In this document: positions 15,951 to 24,779 of the stretch, piece by piece
Numbering within the stretch: position 1 is the stretch's first letter
How the letters are laid out: each line of letters begins with the position of its first letter
Origin: Oscillospiraceae bacterium
GTDB taxonomy: Bacteria; Bacillota; Clostridia; Oscillospirales; Oscillospiraceae
NCBI GenBank assembly: GCA_910575815.1
Contig: CAJTFN010000002.1
Location: 1 to 64,000 of the forward strand
Direction of reading: 5' to 3'
Length of the DNA stretch: 64,000 nt
The notes under the pieces: generated by a model
Database searches by the model: none
What the model was told of the DNA's origin: nothing
Seen by the model: only the letters and a program-made list of their open reading frames with translations
Made by a program: the position numbers and the translations under genes

Positions 15951-17885
15951 ATGGACACCATTCGTTTAACCATGGCCCAGGCACTGGTGCGCTTTCTGGA
16001 AAATCAGTACATCGACGTAGACGGCGAAGTCAGCCGCTTTGTCCGGGGTGTTTTTATGATCCCCGGTCACGGCAACGTGGTGGGCCTTGGTCAGGCCCTC
16101 TCTCAGGAGGCCCATGACCTGGAGATCTATCAGGGCAAAAACGAACAGGGCATGGCCCAGGCCGCTGTGGCCTTTGCCAAGCAGATGAAGCGGAAGCAGA
16201 TCTTCGCCGTCACCTCTTCCGTGGGCCCCGGCGCCGCCAACATGGTCACCGCCTGCGGCACCGCCACCGCCAACAACATCCCTGTTCTCGTGCTTCCCGG
16301 CGACACCTATGCCTGCCGCCAGCCGGATCCCGTCCTCCAGCAGGTGGAGCATGTTCACAACCTCTCGATCTCCACCAACGACGCCTTTAAGGCCGTCTGC
16401 CGCTACTGGGACCGCATCGTCCGGCCTGAGCAGCTGATGAGCGCCTGTATTTCCGCTTTCCGGACCCTCACCGATCCCGCCAACACCGGCGCGGTATGCT
16501 TGGCCATGCCTCAGGACGTGGAGGGCGAGGCCTATGACTATCCCGTGACCTTCTTCCGCAAGCGCGTCTGGCGTCTGGAGCGCCGTCCCGCCACCGAGGC
16601 TGCCCTGGCGGAGGCTGCTGCGGCTATTAAGGCCGCCAAGCGCCCCATGTTAATTTGCGGCGGCGGCGTCCGGTACTCCGAGGCTCACGCCGAATTCCTG
16701 CACTTTGCCGAAACCCTGGGAATTCCCTTTGCTGAAACCCAGGCGGGCAAGAGCGCCGTGGACTGGACCCATCCCCTGAACCTGGGCGGTGTGGGTGTCA
16801 CAGGCTGCTCCGCGGCCAACGAGATCGCCAAAGAGGCGGATTTGGTCATTGGCGTAGGCACCCGGTACACGGACTTCACCACCGCCTCCAAGTGGCTCTT
16901 CCAAGACGAGTGCGTCTTTGTCAATATCAATGTCTCCGAGTTCCAGAGCCTGAAAATGGAGGCCATTCCCGTGGTGGCCGACGCCAAGGACGCCCTGCCC
17001 CGGCTGGAGGCCCTGCTGGCGGGCTATGCCTACAACAACGCCTATGTACAGGAGGCCGGCCAGGCCAAGGCCAAGTGGCTGAAGGAGCTGGAGCGCCTGG
17101 ACGGCATGACCTTTGAACACACCCCCGATTGGGCTCCCATCATCAACGATGCCAACGCGGACTCCGCCAAGCGCTTCGCCAAGGACCTGGAGGCCGGTCT
17201 GTGTCAGACCGCCGCCCTGGGGGCCATCAACGCCATGATGGCCGACGGGGACGTGGCCATTGGCGCGGCGGGCTCTCTCCCCGGCGACATGCAGCGCATG
17301 TGGCGGCCCACCGGAAAGGACACCTACAACATGGAGTATGGATACTCCACCATGGGCTATGAGGTGGCGGGTGCCCTGGGCGTCAAGCTGGCCGTGGGAG
17401 CCGGTCACGAGGTCTACGCCTTCTGCGGCGACGGCAGCTTCAACATGCTCCATGGCGAGCTGATTACCGCCATGCAGGAGCACCAGAAGATCAACATCTG
17501 TCTCTTTGACAATGCCAGCTTCGGCTGCATCAACAATCTGCAGGTGGGCCACGGCAACAAGACCCTCTGCACGGAGCTGCGCTTCCGGGGGGCGGACGGT
17601 CTCTTTGGCGATTTTATGAACATTGACTATGCCAAGGTGGCGGAAGCTTACGGCTGCAAGGGCTATTCCGTCCGCACCATGGCGGAGCTGAAGGCCGCCC
17701 TGGAGGACGCCAAAACAATTCACGACCGCCCCGTCCTCTTTGACATCAAGGTTCTGCCCAAGACCATGACCGACGGCTACGGCTCCTGGTGGCGGGTGGG
17801 GGACACGGAGGTCTCGGAACGTCCCGAAAATCTCGCCGCCTATCAGGACCACCTGGCCCACGTGAAGGACGCCCGGAAATATTAA
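15951..17885 (+). CDS. iolD: 3D-(3,5/4)-trihydroxycyclohexane-1,2-dione acylhydrolase
   Basis: IolD is a thiamine-diphosphate enzyme that opens the ring of trihydroxycyclohexanedione to 5-deoxyglucuronate, the third step of inositol breakdown. The 644-residue protein has the acetolactate-synthase-like order: an N-terminal Pyr domain with the catalytic Glu (YQGKNEQGMAQAA), a central domain, and a C-terminal PP domain with the ThDP motif F-C-G-D-G-S-F-N. The length matches the family. ATG 15951 has AAGGAGG nine bases ahead. The long upstream extension of the frame to 15786 lacks a ribosome site. Confidence 0.94.
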   Translation: MDTIRLTMAQALVRFLENQYIDVDGEVSRFVRGVFMIPGHGNVVGLGQALSQEAHDLEIYQGKNEQGMAQAAVAFAKQMKRKQIFAVTSSVGPGAANMVTACGTATANNIPVLVLPGDTYACRQPDPVLQQVEHVHNLSISTNDAFKAVCRYWDRIVRPEQLMSACISAFRTLTDPANTGAVCLAMPQDVEGEAYDYPVTFFRKRVWRLERRPATEAALAEAAAAIKAAKRPMLICGGGVRYSEAHAEFLHFAETLGIPFAETQAGKSAVDWTHPLNLGGVGVTGCSAANEIAKEADLVIGVGTRYTDFTTASKWLFQDECVFVNINVSEFQSLKMEAIPVVADAKDALPRLEALLAGYAYNNAYVQEAGQAKAKWLKELERLDGMTFEHTPDWAPIINDANADSAKRFAKDLEAGLCQTAALGAINAMMADGDVAIGAAGSLPGDMQRMWRPTGKDTYNMEYGYSTMGYEVAGALGVKLAVGAGHEVYAFCGDGSFNMLHGELITAMQEHQKINICLFDNASFGCINNLQVGHGNKTLCTELRFRGADGLFGDFMNIDYAKVAEAYGCKGYSVRTMAELKAALEDAKTIHDRPVLFDIKVLPKTMTDGYGSWWRVGDTEVSERPENLAAYQDHLAHVKDARKY

Positions 17886-17922
17886 TCGCGCGCCAAGACG
17901 AAGAAAAGGAGGAACCAGAGCA

Positions 17923-18093
17923 ATGGACCAAGTAGCAGACCTGCTTTCCGAGATTTTGGCTGAATTGAGGGAAATGAATGGGAAGATGGACGACATCATG
18001 GGGAGTGGACTGTACAACAGCATTACGGATGTATGCAATAAACTGGATGACGTGGAAAGTAAGTTGAGCAGCATTGATTTCAACACAATGTGA
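17923..18093 (+). CDS. Unrecognised 56-residue protein inside the iol gene group
   Basis: Small gene between iolD and iolG with a very good ribosome site (AAAGGAGGA, ending about ten bases before ATG 17923), 37 bases after iolD and 30 bases before iolG. The peptide is acidic and heptad-like (L-L-S-E-I-L-A-E-L-R-E-M-N, later K-L-D-D-V-E-S-K-L), so a short amphipathic helix or coiled coil is likely; it has one Cys and no signal or membrane segment. Its codons are noticeably AT-richer than those of its neighbours (TTG, AGT, AAA, GAA). No function is known to me. The overlapping minus-strand frame is a shadow. Confidence 0.7.
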   Translation: MDQVADLLSEILAELREMNGKMDDIMGSGLYNSITDVCNKLDDVESKLSSIDFNTM

Positions 18094-18123
18094 TTTATCC
18101 AATATAAGGAAAGGTTGATTATC

Positions 18124-19161
18124 ATGGACAAGGTTCTGAAAATTGGCATCATCGGCTGCGGCGCCATCGGCAAGGACCACTGCCGCCGCATTATCGAGAC
18201 CGTCCCCGGGGCCACCGTCGTGGCCGTCAGCGACTATGTGGCCGCCGCCGCGGACGAAACCGCCGCCAAGTATGGCATCCGCTCCTTCGGCAGCGACTGC
18301 GACGGCATGATTAAGGACCCCGGGGTGGAGGCCGTGGTCATTACCTCCATCGATCCCACTCATCATGACTACGTGATGAAAACCCTGGCCGAGGAGAAGT
18401 GGTGCTTCTGCGAGAAGCCCCTGAGCCTCAACGGCAAGGACTGCGAGGAGATTATCCGCCGGGAGCTGGAAATCGGCAAGCGGCTGGTTCAGGTGGGCTT
18501 CATGCGCCACTACGACCGGGGCTACGCGGAGATGAAGCGCATCATCGACTCCGGCGAAATCGGCGCGCCCCTGGTCATCAAGGCCTGCCACCGCAACGTG
18601 GCCCAGGGCCCGGGCTTCAAGACGGAGAACGGCGTCACCAACGTGGCCATTCACGAGCTGGATATCTGCCGCTGGCTGCTGGACGACGAATATGAGGACG
18701 TCCAGTGCGTCAAGGTCCGCCAGTCCGCCAACTCCAACAAGGGATATGACAACCCCCAGGTCATGCTGATGCGGACCAAGAAGGGCTGCTTCATCGACGT
18801 GGAGGTCCAGGTGGCCGACGGGTATGGCTACGACATCCAGTGCGAGGTGGTCTGCGAGAACGGCACCGTGAAGCTGCCGGATCCTTACGCCGTGGTTCGC
18901 CGCTCCCGCCCCGCCGGCTGGGACTCCCTGAACCCCGCCGAGTCCATGCCCATCATGACGGACTGGAAGGAGCGCTTCATCGAGGCTTACGACATCGAGT
19001 TCTGCAAGTGGGTGGAGTCCGTCCATGCCGGGAAGCTTACGGGCCCCTCCTCCTGGGACGGGTATGTGGCCTGCGTGGCCGGAGACGCCATGAACGCCTC
19101 CCGGGGCACCTCCCAGTTCTTCAAGGTGGAAACCATGGAGAAGCCGGAGCTGTACAAATAA
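18124..19161 (+). CDS. iolG: Inositol 2-dehydrogenase (Gfo/Idh/MocA family)
   Basis: Oxidises myo-inositol (or a related polyol) to 2-keto-inositol with NAD. The 345-residue protein has an N-terminal Rossmann fold (IGIIGCGAIGKDH), the family E-K-P-L-S motif with the catalytic Lys, and the second conserved stretch IHELDICRWLL with the Asp/His pair typical of inositol dehydrogenases. ATG 18124 is chosen over a TTG at 18115, which would sit directly on the AAGGAAAGG site. With iolE and iolD it covers the first three steps of the pathway; iolB, iolC, iolJ and iolA are not in this window. Confidence 0.88.
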   Translation: MDKVLKIGIIGCGAIGKDHCRRIIETVPGATVVAVSDYVAAAADETAAKYGIRSFGSDCDGMIKDPGVEAVVITSIDPTHHDYVMKTLAEEKWCFCEKPLSLNGKDCEEIIRRELEIGKRLVQVGFMRHYDRGYAEMKRIIDSGEIGAPLVIKACHRNVAQGPGFKTENGVTNVAIHELDICRWLLDDEYEDVQCVKVRQSANSNKGYDNPQVMLMRTKKGCFIDVEVQVADGYGYDIQCEVVCENGTVKLPDPYAVVRRSRPAGWDSLNPAESMPIMTDWKERFIEAYDIEFCKWVESVHAGKLTGPSSWDGYVACVAGDAMNASRGTSQFFKVETMEKPELYK

Positions 19162-19316
19162 AAGCGCCCGGGGATTCTCCCAAAGCGCCTCTCCCAAATA
19201 TGGCGGAGGACCGGCAAAAGCCGGTCCTCCCATCCTATAGAAACAACGTCAAGAACTCCACCTTCTCGTCGCTGGTCCTATCCTTCAAAGCCTGTGCCCC
19301 CAGGGGGCGCGGGCGC

Positions 19317-20237
19317 TTATTTTTCTCTCCAGTTCTCCATTTTGTCGCTGGTCCAAATGACCCGGTTGCGCCCCAGGCGCTTGGCGTCGTAGAGCATGGC
19401 GTCCGCCAGCTTCAGGTATGTATTGTAGTCGTCCCCCACCTTGGGAACCACGGTGATGCCGCCGATGCTGACGGTGACCCACGGGGAGACCTCCGGATTA
19501 TGGGGGATGTGCAGCTCCTCCACCGCCTGGCGGACCCGCTGCATATGGGCATAGTCGCTCTTGGCGTCGCTGCCCATAATCAGGGCCACAAATTCCTCGC
19601 CGCCATAGCGGGCAAAGAAGTCCGTTCCCCGGCGCAGCAACGCGGAAGCCGTGTTGGCCACGGCGGAGATCACCTTGTCCCCGGCGGGATGGCCGAAGGT
19701 ATCGTTATAGACCTTGAATTTATCGATATCGAACATGCAGATGGAAAAGGGGATACCCATGCGGATGGAGTCCTGCCAGCGCTTGACGCTGACCGTATCA
19801 TAGCGCCGCCGGTTGAAGACGCCGGTGAGCTGGTCCACCGTGGCCTGCCGCTCAATCTGGGCCCGGTACTGATAGAGCTTGACGTGGGTATGTACCCGGG
19901 CCCGGACGATGACGGGGTGGAAGGGCTTGGTGATGTAGTCCACGGCTCCCAGGGTCAGGCCCCGTTCCTCGTTTTCGATGTCGTTGAGGCTGGTAATCAA
20001 AATGACGGGGGACCGCTGCTGGACGACGACCTCCTCCTGCAGGCGCTTGAGCAGGGCGAAGCCGTCCATATCGGGCATGATCACGTCCAGAAGAATCAGG
20101 GAAAAGTCCCCGGTTTTCGCTTTCTCCAGCCCGTCCGCCGCGGTGTTGCTGACACTGACATCATATTCGCTGTCCAGGATGGTCTTCAAAAAATTCGCCT
20201 GGACCACGCTGTCATCAATAATCAAAATCTTTTCCAT
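19317..20237 (-). CDS. Response regulator with GGDEF diguanylate cyclase domain
   Basis: 306-residue cytoplasmic signalling protein. The receiver domain (1-120) has acidic residues D8-D9, phospho-acceptor Asp51 (ILLDVIMPD) and the conserved Lys in ITKPFHP. The GGDEF domain (about 140-306) has R-Y-G-G-E-E-F, an active-site form expected to make cyclic di-GMP from GTP when the receiver is phosphorylated. An inhibitory I-site is present (R-G-T-D five residues before GGEEF). ATG 20237 follows a GGAGG site; a TATAAT box lies on the minus strand at 20322-20327. No histidine kinase or c-di-GMP effector is adjacent, so it is an orphan regulator here. Confidence 0.93.
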   Translation of the reverse strand: MEKILIIDDSVVQANFLKTILDSEYDVSVSNTAADGLEKAKTGDFSLILLDVIMPDMDGFALLKRLQEEVVVQQRSPVILITSLNDIENEERGLTLGAVDYITKPFHPVIVRARVHTHVKLYQYRAQIERQATVDQLTGVFNRRRYDTVSVKRWQDSIRMGIPFSICMFDIDKFKVYNDTFGHPAGDKVISAVANTASALLRRGTDFFARYGGEEFVALIMGSDAKSDYAHMQRVRQAVEELHIPHNPEVSPWVTVSIGGITVVPKVGDDYNTYLKLADAMLYDAKRLGRNRVIWTSDKMENWREK

Positions 20238-20472
20238 ACGAACTCCTCCAAGCATGGCCCTGGAGCCATGAATTCCGTTTTGCCGCGTGAAAAGGCACGG
20301 GAGTCCTCCTACTAAAGCGACATTATATCAAACTTTTTCCAGTTAAGGAAGCACTAACTTGCAAAATTCGGAAATTTTTTTCGCCACGCAAAACGATTGC
20401 TTTTTACCCGTGAACGGGGCGCAGGGAGACGCGGCCCCACCTCTGGGCCTATCCAGGGCCAGGCCCCTGAAA

Positions 20473-20509
20473 GGCCCGCCCGCCGAAAGCTGCCTTCGGT
20501 GGGCGGGCC
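20473..20509 (-). terminator. Hairpin after the cytidylate-kinase-like gene
   Basis: 15-bp stem with one G-U pair (20473-20487 with 20495-20509), ending five bases from the stop codon of the minus-strand gene. GC-rich, with no long T-tract. Confidence 0.55.
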
Positions 20510-20513
20510 GGAT

Positions 20514-21164
20514 TTATGGCTGCATGGGATCGGCCTCCGTGGGACTGGGGACAGGGTGTTCCCTGTGCTCCACCATGGCCCGGATCAGCTCCACAGTACC
20601 GCTCAACCCCAGATAGCTGCTGTTCAGACAGAAATCGTAGCTGTCCACAGCGCCCCATTTCTGGGAAGAGTAATATTCGTAGTAAGAGGCCCGGCGCTTG
20701 TCGGTCTTGCTGATGAGGGTTTTGGCCTTCTCAGGGGTGAGATTCTGCCGCTTGGCCACCCGGCGGACCCGGTCCTCCAGGGGGGCATGAATGAAGATGC
20801 TGAGATGGTTGGGGTCGTCGGCCAGGGCATAGTCCGCGCAGCGTCCGATGATGACACAGGGGCCCTGCTTGGCGATCTGGCGAACGGTGTTGAAGGTGGC
20901 CAGATAGACCTGCTGCTCCAGGGAATCTCCCACGCCGGTGCCGGGGAGTGCGAACATGTACGAATCCATCGCGATGGAATAGAGCAGACTCTTGGGCCGC
21001 TCGTCAAAATTCTCCAATATTTTTTCGCATAAGCCGCTCTTCTTGGCGGCCTCCTGCAAAATTTCCTTATCATAAAATGGAATACCCAGCTCCTTGGCCA
21101 CGCGGATGCCGACTTCTTTGCCGCCGCTGCCGAACTGTCTTCCAATGGTGACAATGGTTTTCAT
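20514..21164 (-). CDS. Cytidylate-kinase-like family protein
   Basis: 216-residue P-loop nucleotide kinase-like protein. The start M-K-T-I-V-T-I-G-R-Q-F-G-S-G-G is the Walker A region of the cytidylate-kinase-like family (PF13189 type), common in gut Firmicutes. VIIGRCADYAL and the Arg-rich lid region (DRVRRVAKRQ) also match that family. It differs from housekeeping Cmk in the GRQFGSGG loop, so whether it phosphorylates CMP is uncertain. ATG 21164 is preceded by AGGAGGG; the frame extension to 21221 is not needed. Confidence 0.82.
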   Translation of the reverse strand: MKTIVTIGRQFGSGGKEVGIRVAKELGIPFYDKEILQEAAKKSGLCEKILENFDERPKSLLYSIAMDSYMFALPGTGVGDSLEQQVYLATFNTVRQIAKQGPCVIIGRCADYALADDPNHLSIFIHAPLEDRVRRVAKRQNLTPEKAKTLISKTDKRRASYYEYYSSQKWGAVDSYDFCLNSSYLGLSGTVELIRAMVEHREHPVPSPTEADPMQP

Positions 21165-21302
21165 GGCGGAGCCCTCCTTTCTTCTTCGTTTTATTATACT
21201 CCGGTTTTTCGGAACCGTCAAATAAAAAACGCCGCCTGCCTCCCGATTTGTAAAAGATAGTAAAAACTGGAAGCCCCTGCCTGGGCGCGTCCCCTTCGGA
21301 AC

Positions 21303-21497
21303 TCAGATGGAGCCTTGCGTGTCCTCGGTCTCCCGGGCCTCGTCGGCCTCCTCCTGAGCCATGTACATGTTCTCGGTCTGGCGCTGGGCCGTCTCCAGAA
21401 TCTCCCGGGCCGCGGCGTAGTCCTCCTCCTTGATCTGGCGCAGGGCGTTGGTGGCGGCGTTAAACATAATCGTGTACAGCTTCTGATAGTTTTGCAT
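21303..21497 (-). CDS. Small helical protein of unknown function
   Basis: 64-residue acidic protein, probably cytoplasmic and alpha-helical (A-A-T-N-A-L-R-Q-I-K-E-E-D-Y-A-A-A-R-E-I). The pattern of aromatic and alanine positions looks like a single helical hairpin. ATG 21497 has a GGAGG site eight bases upstream. I do not recognise a family. It lies alone between the kinase-like gene and the SCIFF region. Confidence 0.65.
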   Translation of the reverse strand: MQNYQKLYTIMFNAATNALRQIKEEDYAAAREILETAQRQTENMYMAQEEADEARETEDTQGSI

Positions 21498-21925
21498 GAT
21501 TGCATCCTCCAATGAACCTATTTTCTTTTATTTTACATTCTCTCCCAACCCGAAAACCGAAAAAGCGATAAAACCACGCCATCATGAAGCCGAGGTGGTC
21601 CTGTGGCGGCGAGGGAGTTCTCCATCCCCATAGACGGGGAAACGCGGCACAAGACGTCCGTCCCAGCCGGTTGCGAGGGCCGGCCCACCGGATTTTCATC
21701 CGGTTTCACGGCACCTCAGAGCGCCGCGAGGAAAGACACGAGTACATGCCATTGGAGGGAGGGAAGCTCTTTTCAACAGAACTCCAACTCGCCGCAAAAA
21801 GGATCGAATGTTACAAAATACTTCGAGACAAGTTCATTATAGCACACCCTGGCCCATTGTCAAAGGTTCACGAAGAAATCCCCGGAAGGAACTTCCGGGG
21901 ATTTCTTTATGACAATCTTCGGCCT
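21498..21925. other. Intergenic region
   Basis: This 428-base stretch holds the terminator of the PLP-enzyme gene (21875-21905). Otherwise I see nothing: no supported gene, no tRNA, no clear promoter. A small dyad CCGGAT/ATCCGG lies near 21690-21705. Confidence 0.5.
21875..21905 (-). terminator. Terminator of the scfA-scfB-PLP enzyme genes
   Basis: Perfect 14-bp stem (21875-21888 with 21892-21905), 3-base loop, 20 bases after the last stop codon of the minus-strand gene group. Confidence 0.75.
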
Positions 21926-23278
21926 CTAGGTTCGCAAAACATCCACTGTCTCCACGCCGTAATAGCGGAACAGCGACACCGCCGCCGGGCCGATCCGCTC
22001 CCCGGACACGGCGATGGGCACCGCCGGGGGGCAGCCCACCGTGGGCGCGCCGCAGATCCGCCCCAGGCTCTCTTCCGCCGGGACGGTCTCCTGAGGGGCA
22101 AACAGGGCCTCCCGGACGGACAGGACCCGCTTCCCCTTGGCCAAGGGCAGGGCGGGGCGGGGGACCGGCCGGCGGAGCACCGAGGCGCGGAGCGCCTGCT
22201 CCACCGCCCGGAACGCCTCCTCATCCGTGGCCCCGGAGGCCATCAGCACCGCGTGGTCCCGGTCCGCGTACTCCAGCTCGACGCTCCCGTCCACCCGAAG
22301 GTTCTCCGCCGCGGAAAAGCCGGACACACCGCAGGCGGCGGCGTCCAGGGTGAGCTTTAACGGCTCGGTTCCCACGAAGGACCAGCCCCATTGGGGCAGG
22401 TCCTGTTTCAACGCGGCCATTCTTCTGGCGGCGGCACGGATGCGCTCCGGCCCTTCTTCCTCCAAAAAGCGGTTGCACAGGTCCAGGGACGCCAGGGTCA
22501 GGTACGACGGGCTGGTGGACCCGAAGAGGGACAGGGCGGACCGGGCCTGCTCCTGAAACACCGCCGGGGCGGCCTTGCCAACGTGGAGATACGCCCCGCC
22601 GGTGAGGACCGGCAGGGTCTTATGGGCGGAGTCGCAGCACAAATCCGCTCCCAGATCCAGAGGATGGAGGGACGGGGAGAGGAACCGCAGATAGGCCCCA
22701 TGGGCATTGTCTACCAGAAGCGGCGTTTGATGGGCATGGCACACCTCCGCCAGAGCGGAGACGTCCGCCATGTTCCCCAGATAGTCCGGGCTAGTGACAT
22801 AGACGGCGGCCGGGGGTGCGGCCAGGGCAGCCAGAGCCCGTTCCAGCCCCTCCGCCGTAATGGGACAGGCGCAGAGAGAGGAGCTGGTTCCCTCCTCCGG
22901 CCACAGCCACACGGGTTCAAAGTCCAGCAGGGCGGCGGCGTGGACAAAGGACTTGTGCACGTTCCGGGCGGCCAGAATCACCGGCGGCGTGCCCGCCGGG
23001 CGGTTCTGGAGAGCCAGGTGCAGCATGGCCTTTCCGCACTGGCTGGAGCCCCCGGTGGAATAGAACGTGGCCCCGGAGCCGAAGAGGGCGGCAGCGTTTT
23101 CCTCGCTCTCCGCGAGGATGCCGGAGGCCTCATAGAGAGAATCCGCCCCTTCAATCTCCGTGATGTCCCAGACCTCGCAGCCCAGAGGTCCGGTCACGCC
23201 CTTGTGCCCCGGCATGTGGAGGCGGTACATCTCCGCCTGACGGTAGCGCTCCAGGAAGTCCCAGATGGGGGTGGTCAT
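21926..23278 (-). CDS. PLP-dependent Orn/Lys/Arg decarboxylase-fold enzyme
   Basis: 450-residue fold-type I PLP enzyme of the Orn/Lys/Arg decarboxylase family. The opening Y-R-L-H-M-P-G-H-K-G is the family signature, and the PLP lysine lies in S-A-H-K-T-L-P-V-L-T-G. At 450 residues it is the short Gram-positive form (Bacillus SpeA/YaaO-like), not the inducible enterobacterial enzymes of over 700 residues. The substrate is not deducible; arginine or lysine decarboxylation is likely. Its ATG overlaps the scfB stop by four bases (ATGA, 23275-23278), so it is translationally coupled to the SCIFF maturase. Confidence 0.85.
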   Translation of the reverse strand: MTTPIWDFLERYRQAEMYRLHMPGHKGVTGPLGCEVWDITEIEGADSLYEASGILAESEENAAALFGSGATFYSTGGSSQCGKAMLHLALQNRPAGTPPVILAARNVHKSFVHAAALLDFEPVWLWPEEGTSSSLCACPITAEGLERALAALAAPPAAVYVTSPDYLGNMADVSALAEVCHAHQTPLLVDNAHGAYLRFLSPSLHPLDLGADLCCDSAHKTLPVLTGGAYLHVGKAAPAVFQEQARSALSLFGSTSPSYLTLASLDLCNRFLEEEGPERIRAAARRMAALKQDLPQWGWSFVGTEPLKLTLDAAACGVSGFSAAENLRVDGSVELEYADRDHAVLMASGATDEEAFRAVEQALRASVLRRPVPRPALPLAKGKRVLSVREALFAPQETVPAEESLGRICGAPTVGCPPAVPIAVSGERIGPAAVSLFRYYGVETVDVLRT

Positions 23279-24657
23279 GCGTCCTCTCCCGCCAGGGCGG
23301 CCTGAATCATGATGGCGCACTCCATCCGTTTGCGGAAGAGCTCACAGCCCGCCTCATAGATTCCCCGGATGGACCCGGAGGCGTGGTAGGCGTTGGCGGC
23401 ACAGCCGCCGGAGCAATAGAGCTTGGCCCAGCAGTCCGCGCACTCCGGGCGGGCGTAGGCGTTGCAGGACCGGAACTCCTCCCGGAGGGCAGTGTTCGTC
23501 ACGCCCTTCCACACGTCTCCCAGCCGGTACGCCTCCTCCCCCACGAACTGGTGGCAGGGGTACAGGTCCCCCCAGGGGGTGACGGCCATGTACTCCGTGC
23601 CGGAGCCGCAGCCGGAGACCCGCTTGTAAACGCAGGGTCCCCCGGTGAGGTCCAGCATGTAGTGATAGAAGGTGATGGGGCGGCCCTCCTTGCGGCGCTT
23701 CAGCATCTCCACGGCCAGGAGCTCGTACTGCTCCTTCACGATTTCCAGATCCTCCGCCGTCAGCCCCGCCGGATCTCCCGGGGCGCAGACCACCGGCTCC
23801 ATGGAGAGCTCCGTAAAGCCCAGGTCCGCCATGTGGAAGAGGTCCTTCGTGAAGTCCGGATTCCGGTGGGTGAAGGTGCCCCGCATGTAGTAGCGGCTCC
23901 CTCCCCGGGCCTTCACCAGCTCCTGAAACTTGGGTACAATGCGGTCATAGCTGCCCTTCCCGGCGTAGTCCACCCGGAGGGCGTCGTGAATCTCCTTCCG
24001 CCCGTCCAGGGAGAGGACCACGTTGTCCATCTCCCGGTTGGCAAAGTCGATGACGTCCTGGTCGACCAGCATGCCGTTGGTGGTGAGGGTAAAGCGGAAT
24101 TTCTTGTGATGGGGTTCCTCCTGGGTCCGGGCGTAGGCCACCAGGTCCTTCACCACCTGCCAGTTCATCAGGGGCTCGCCGCCGAAGAAATCCACCTCCA
24201 GGTTCGTCCGGGTTCCCGAGTGGGCGACAAGGAAGTCCAGGGCCTGCTTTCCCACGTCAAAGGACATCAGGGCCCGGTCGCCCCGGTACTTCCCCTGGCT
24301 GGCGAAGCAATAGGAGCAGTTGAGGTTGCAGGTGTGGGCCACGTGGAGGCAGAGGGCCTTCACCACGTCGCCGGAGCGCTCCTTAAAGGTCCCGGCGATG
24401 TCCGAGAAGGTGTCGGGGGTGTAGAGCCGGCCGGACTTCGCCAGGGCCTCCACGTCGGCCAGACACTCCCGGAGCTCCGCCTCCGTCACATCGGGGCGGT
24501 CCCGGTATTTTGCCAGCAGGGTTTGCAGGATCTCCTCCGCCGGGTGGTCCGGGTAGAGGGCAATGACGTCATAGGCCACCTCGTCCACCACGTGGATGGC
24601 GCCGGAGCAGGTGTCCAGAACGAGGTTGTATCCGTTCAGCTTGTATTGATGTACCAT
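23275..24657 (-). CDS. scfB: SCIFF peptide thioether maturase (radical SAM/SPASM)
   Basis: Radical-SAM enzyme that forms a thioether cross-link between a cysteine and a threonine of the SCIFF precursor peptide. The 460-residue protein has an N-terminal peptide-recognition region, the radical-SAM motif C-N-L-N-C-S-Y-C-F-A, and a C-terminal SPASM domain with the expected cysteines (G-P-C-V-Y-K-R-V-S-G-C-G-S-G, Y-P-C-H-Q-F, C-A-D-C-W-A-K-L-Y-C-S-G-G-C). Opening residues M-V-H-Q-Y-K and the FFGGEPL motif are those of SCIFF maturases. Start ATG 24657 has an AGGAGG site. The precursor gene scfA lies just upstream, which makes the assignment firm. Confidence 0.96.
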   Translation of the reverse strand: MVHQYKLNGYNLVLDTCSGAIHVVDEVAYDVIALYPDHPAEEILQTLLAKYRDRPDVTEAELRECLADVEALAKSGRLYTPDTFSDIAGTFKERSGDVVKALCLHVAHTCNLNCSYCFASQGKYRGDRALMSFDVGKQALDFLVAHSGTRTNLEVDFFGGEPLMNWQVVKDLVAYARTQEEPHHKKFRFTLTTNGMLVDQDVIDFANREMDNVVLSLDGRKEIHDALRVDYAGKGSYDRIVPKFQELVKARGGSRYYMRGTFTHRNPDFTKDLFHMADLGFTELSMEPVVCAPGDPAGLTAEDLEIVKEQYELLAVEMLKRRKEGRPITFYHYMLDLTGGPCVYKRVSGCGSGTEYMAVTPWGDLYPCHQFVGEEAYRLGDVWKGVTNTALREEFRSCNAYARPECADCWAKLYCSGGCAANAYHASGSIRGIYEAGCELFRKRMECAIMIQAALAGEDA

Positions 24658-24748
24658 GGATCCTCCTGGGTTGATCGTGTTGTGTTTGTGGGATGAATGG
24701 GGCGCCGCGTTTTGCGGTCACCGCCGCCGATCCGCGGAATACGGAAAC

Positions 24749-24772
24749 GCGCCGCCCGGTTTCGGGCGGCGC
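24749..24772 (-). terminator. Intra-operon hairpin between scfA and scfB
   Basis: A 10-bp GC stem (24749-24758 with 24763-24772) with a 4-base loop begins seven bases after the scfA stop and ends before scfB. It looks like a partial terminator or RNA-stabilising element that would give more peptide than maturase. Confidence 0.65.
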
Positions 24773-24779
24773 ATGTTGG

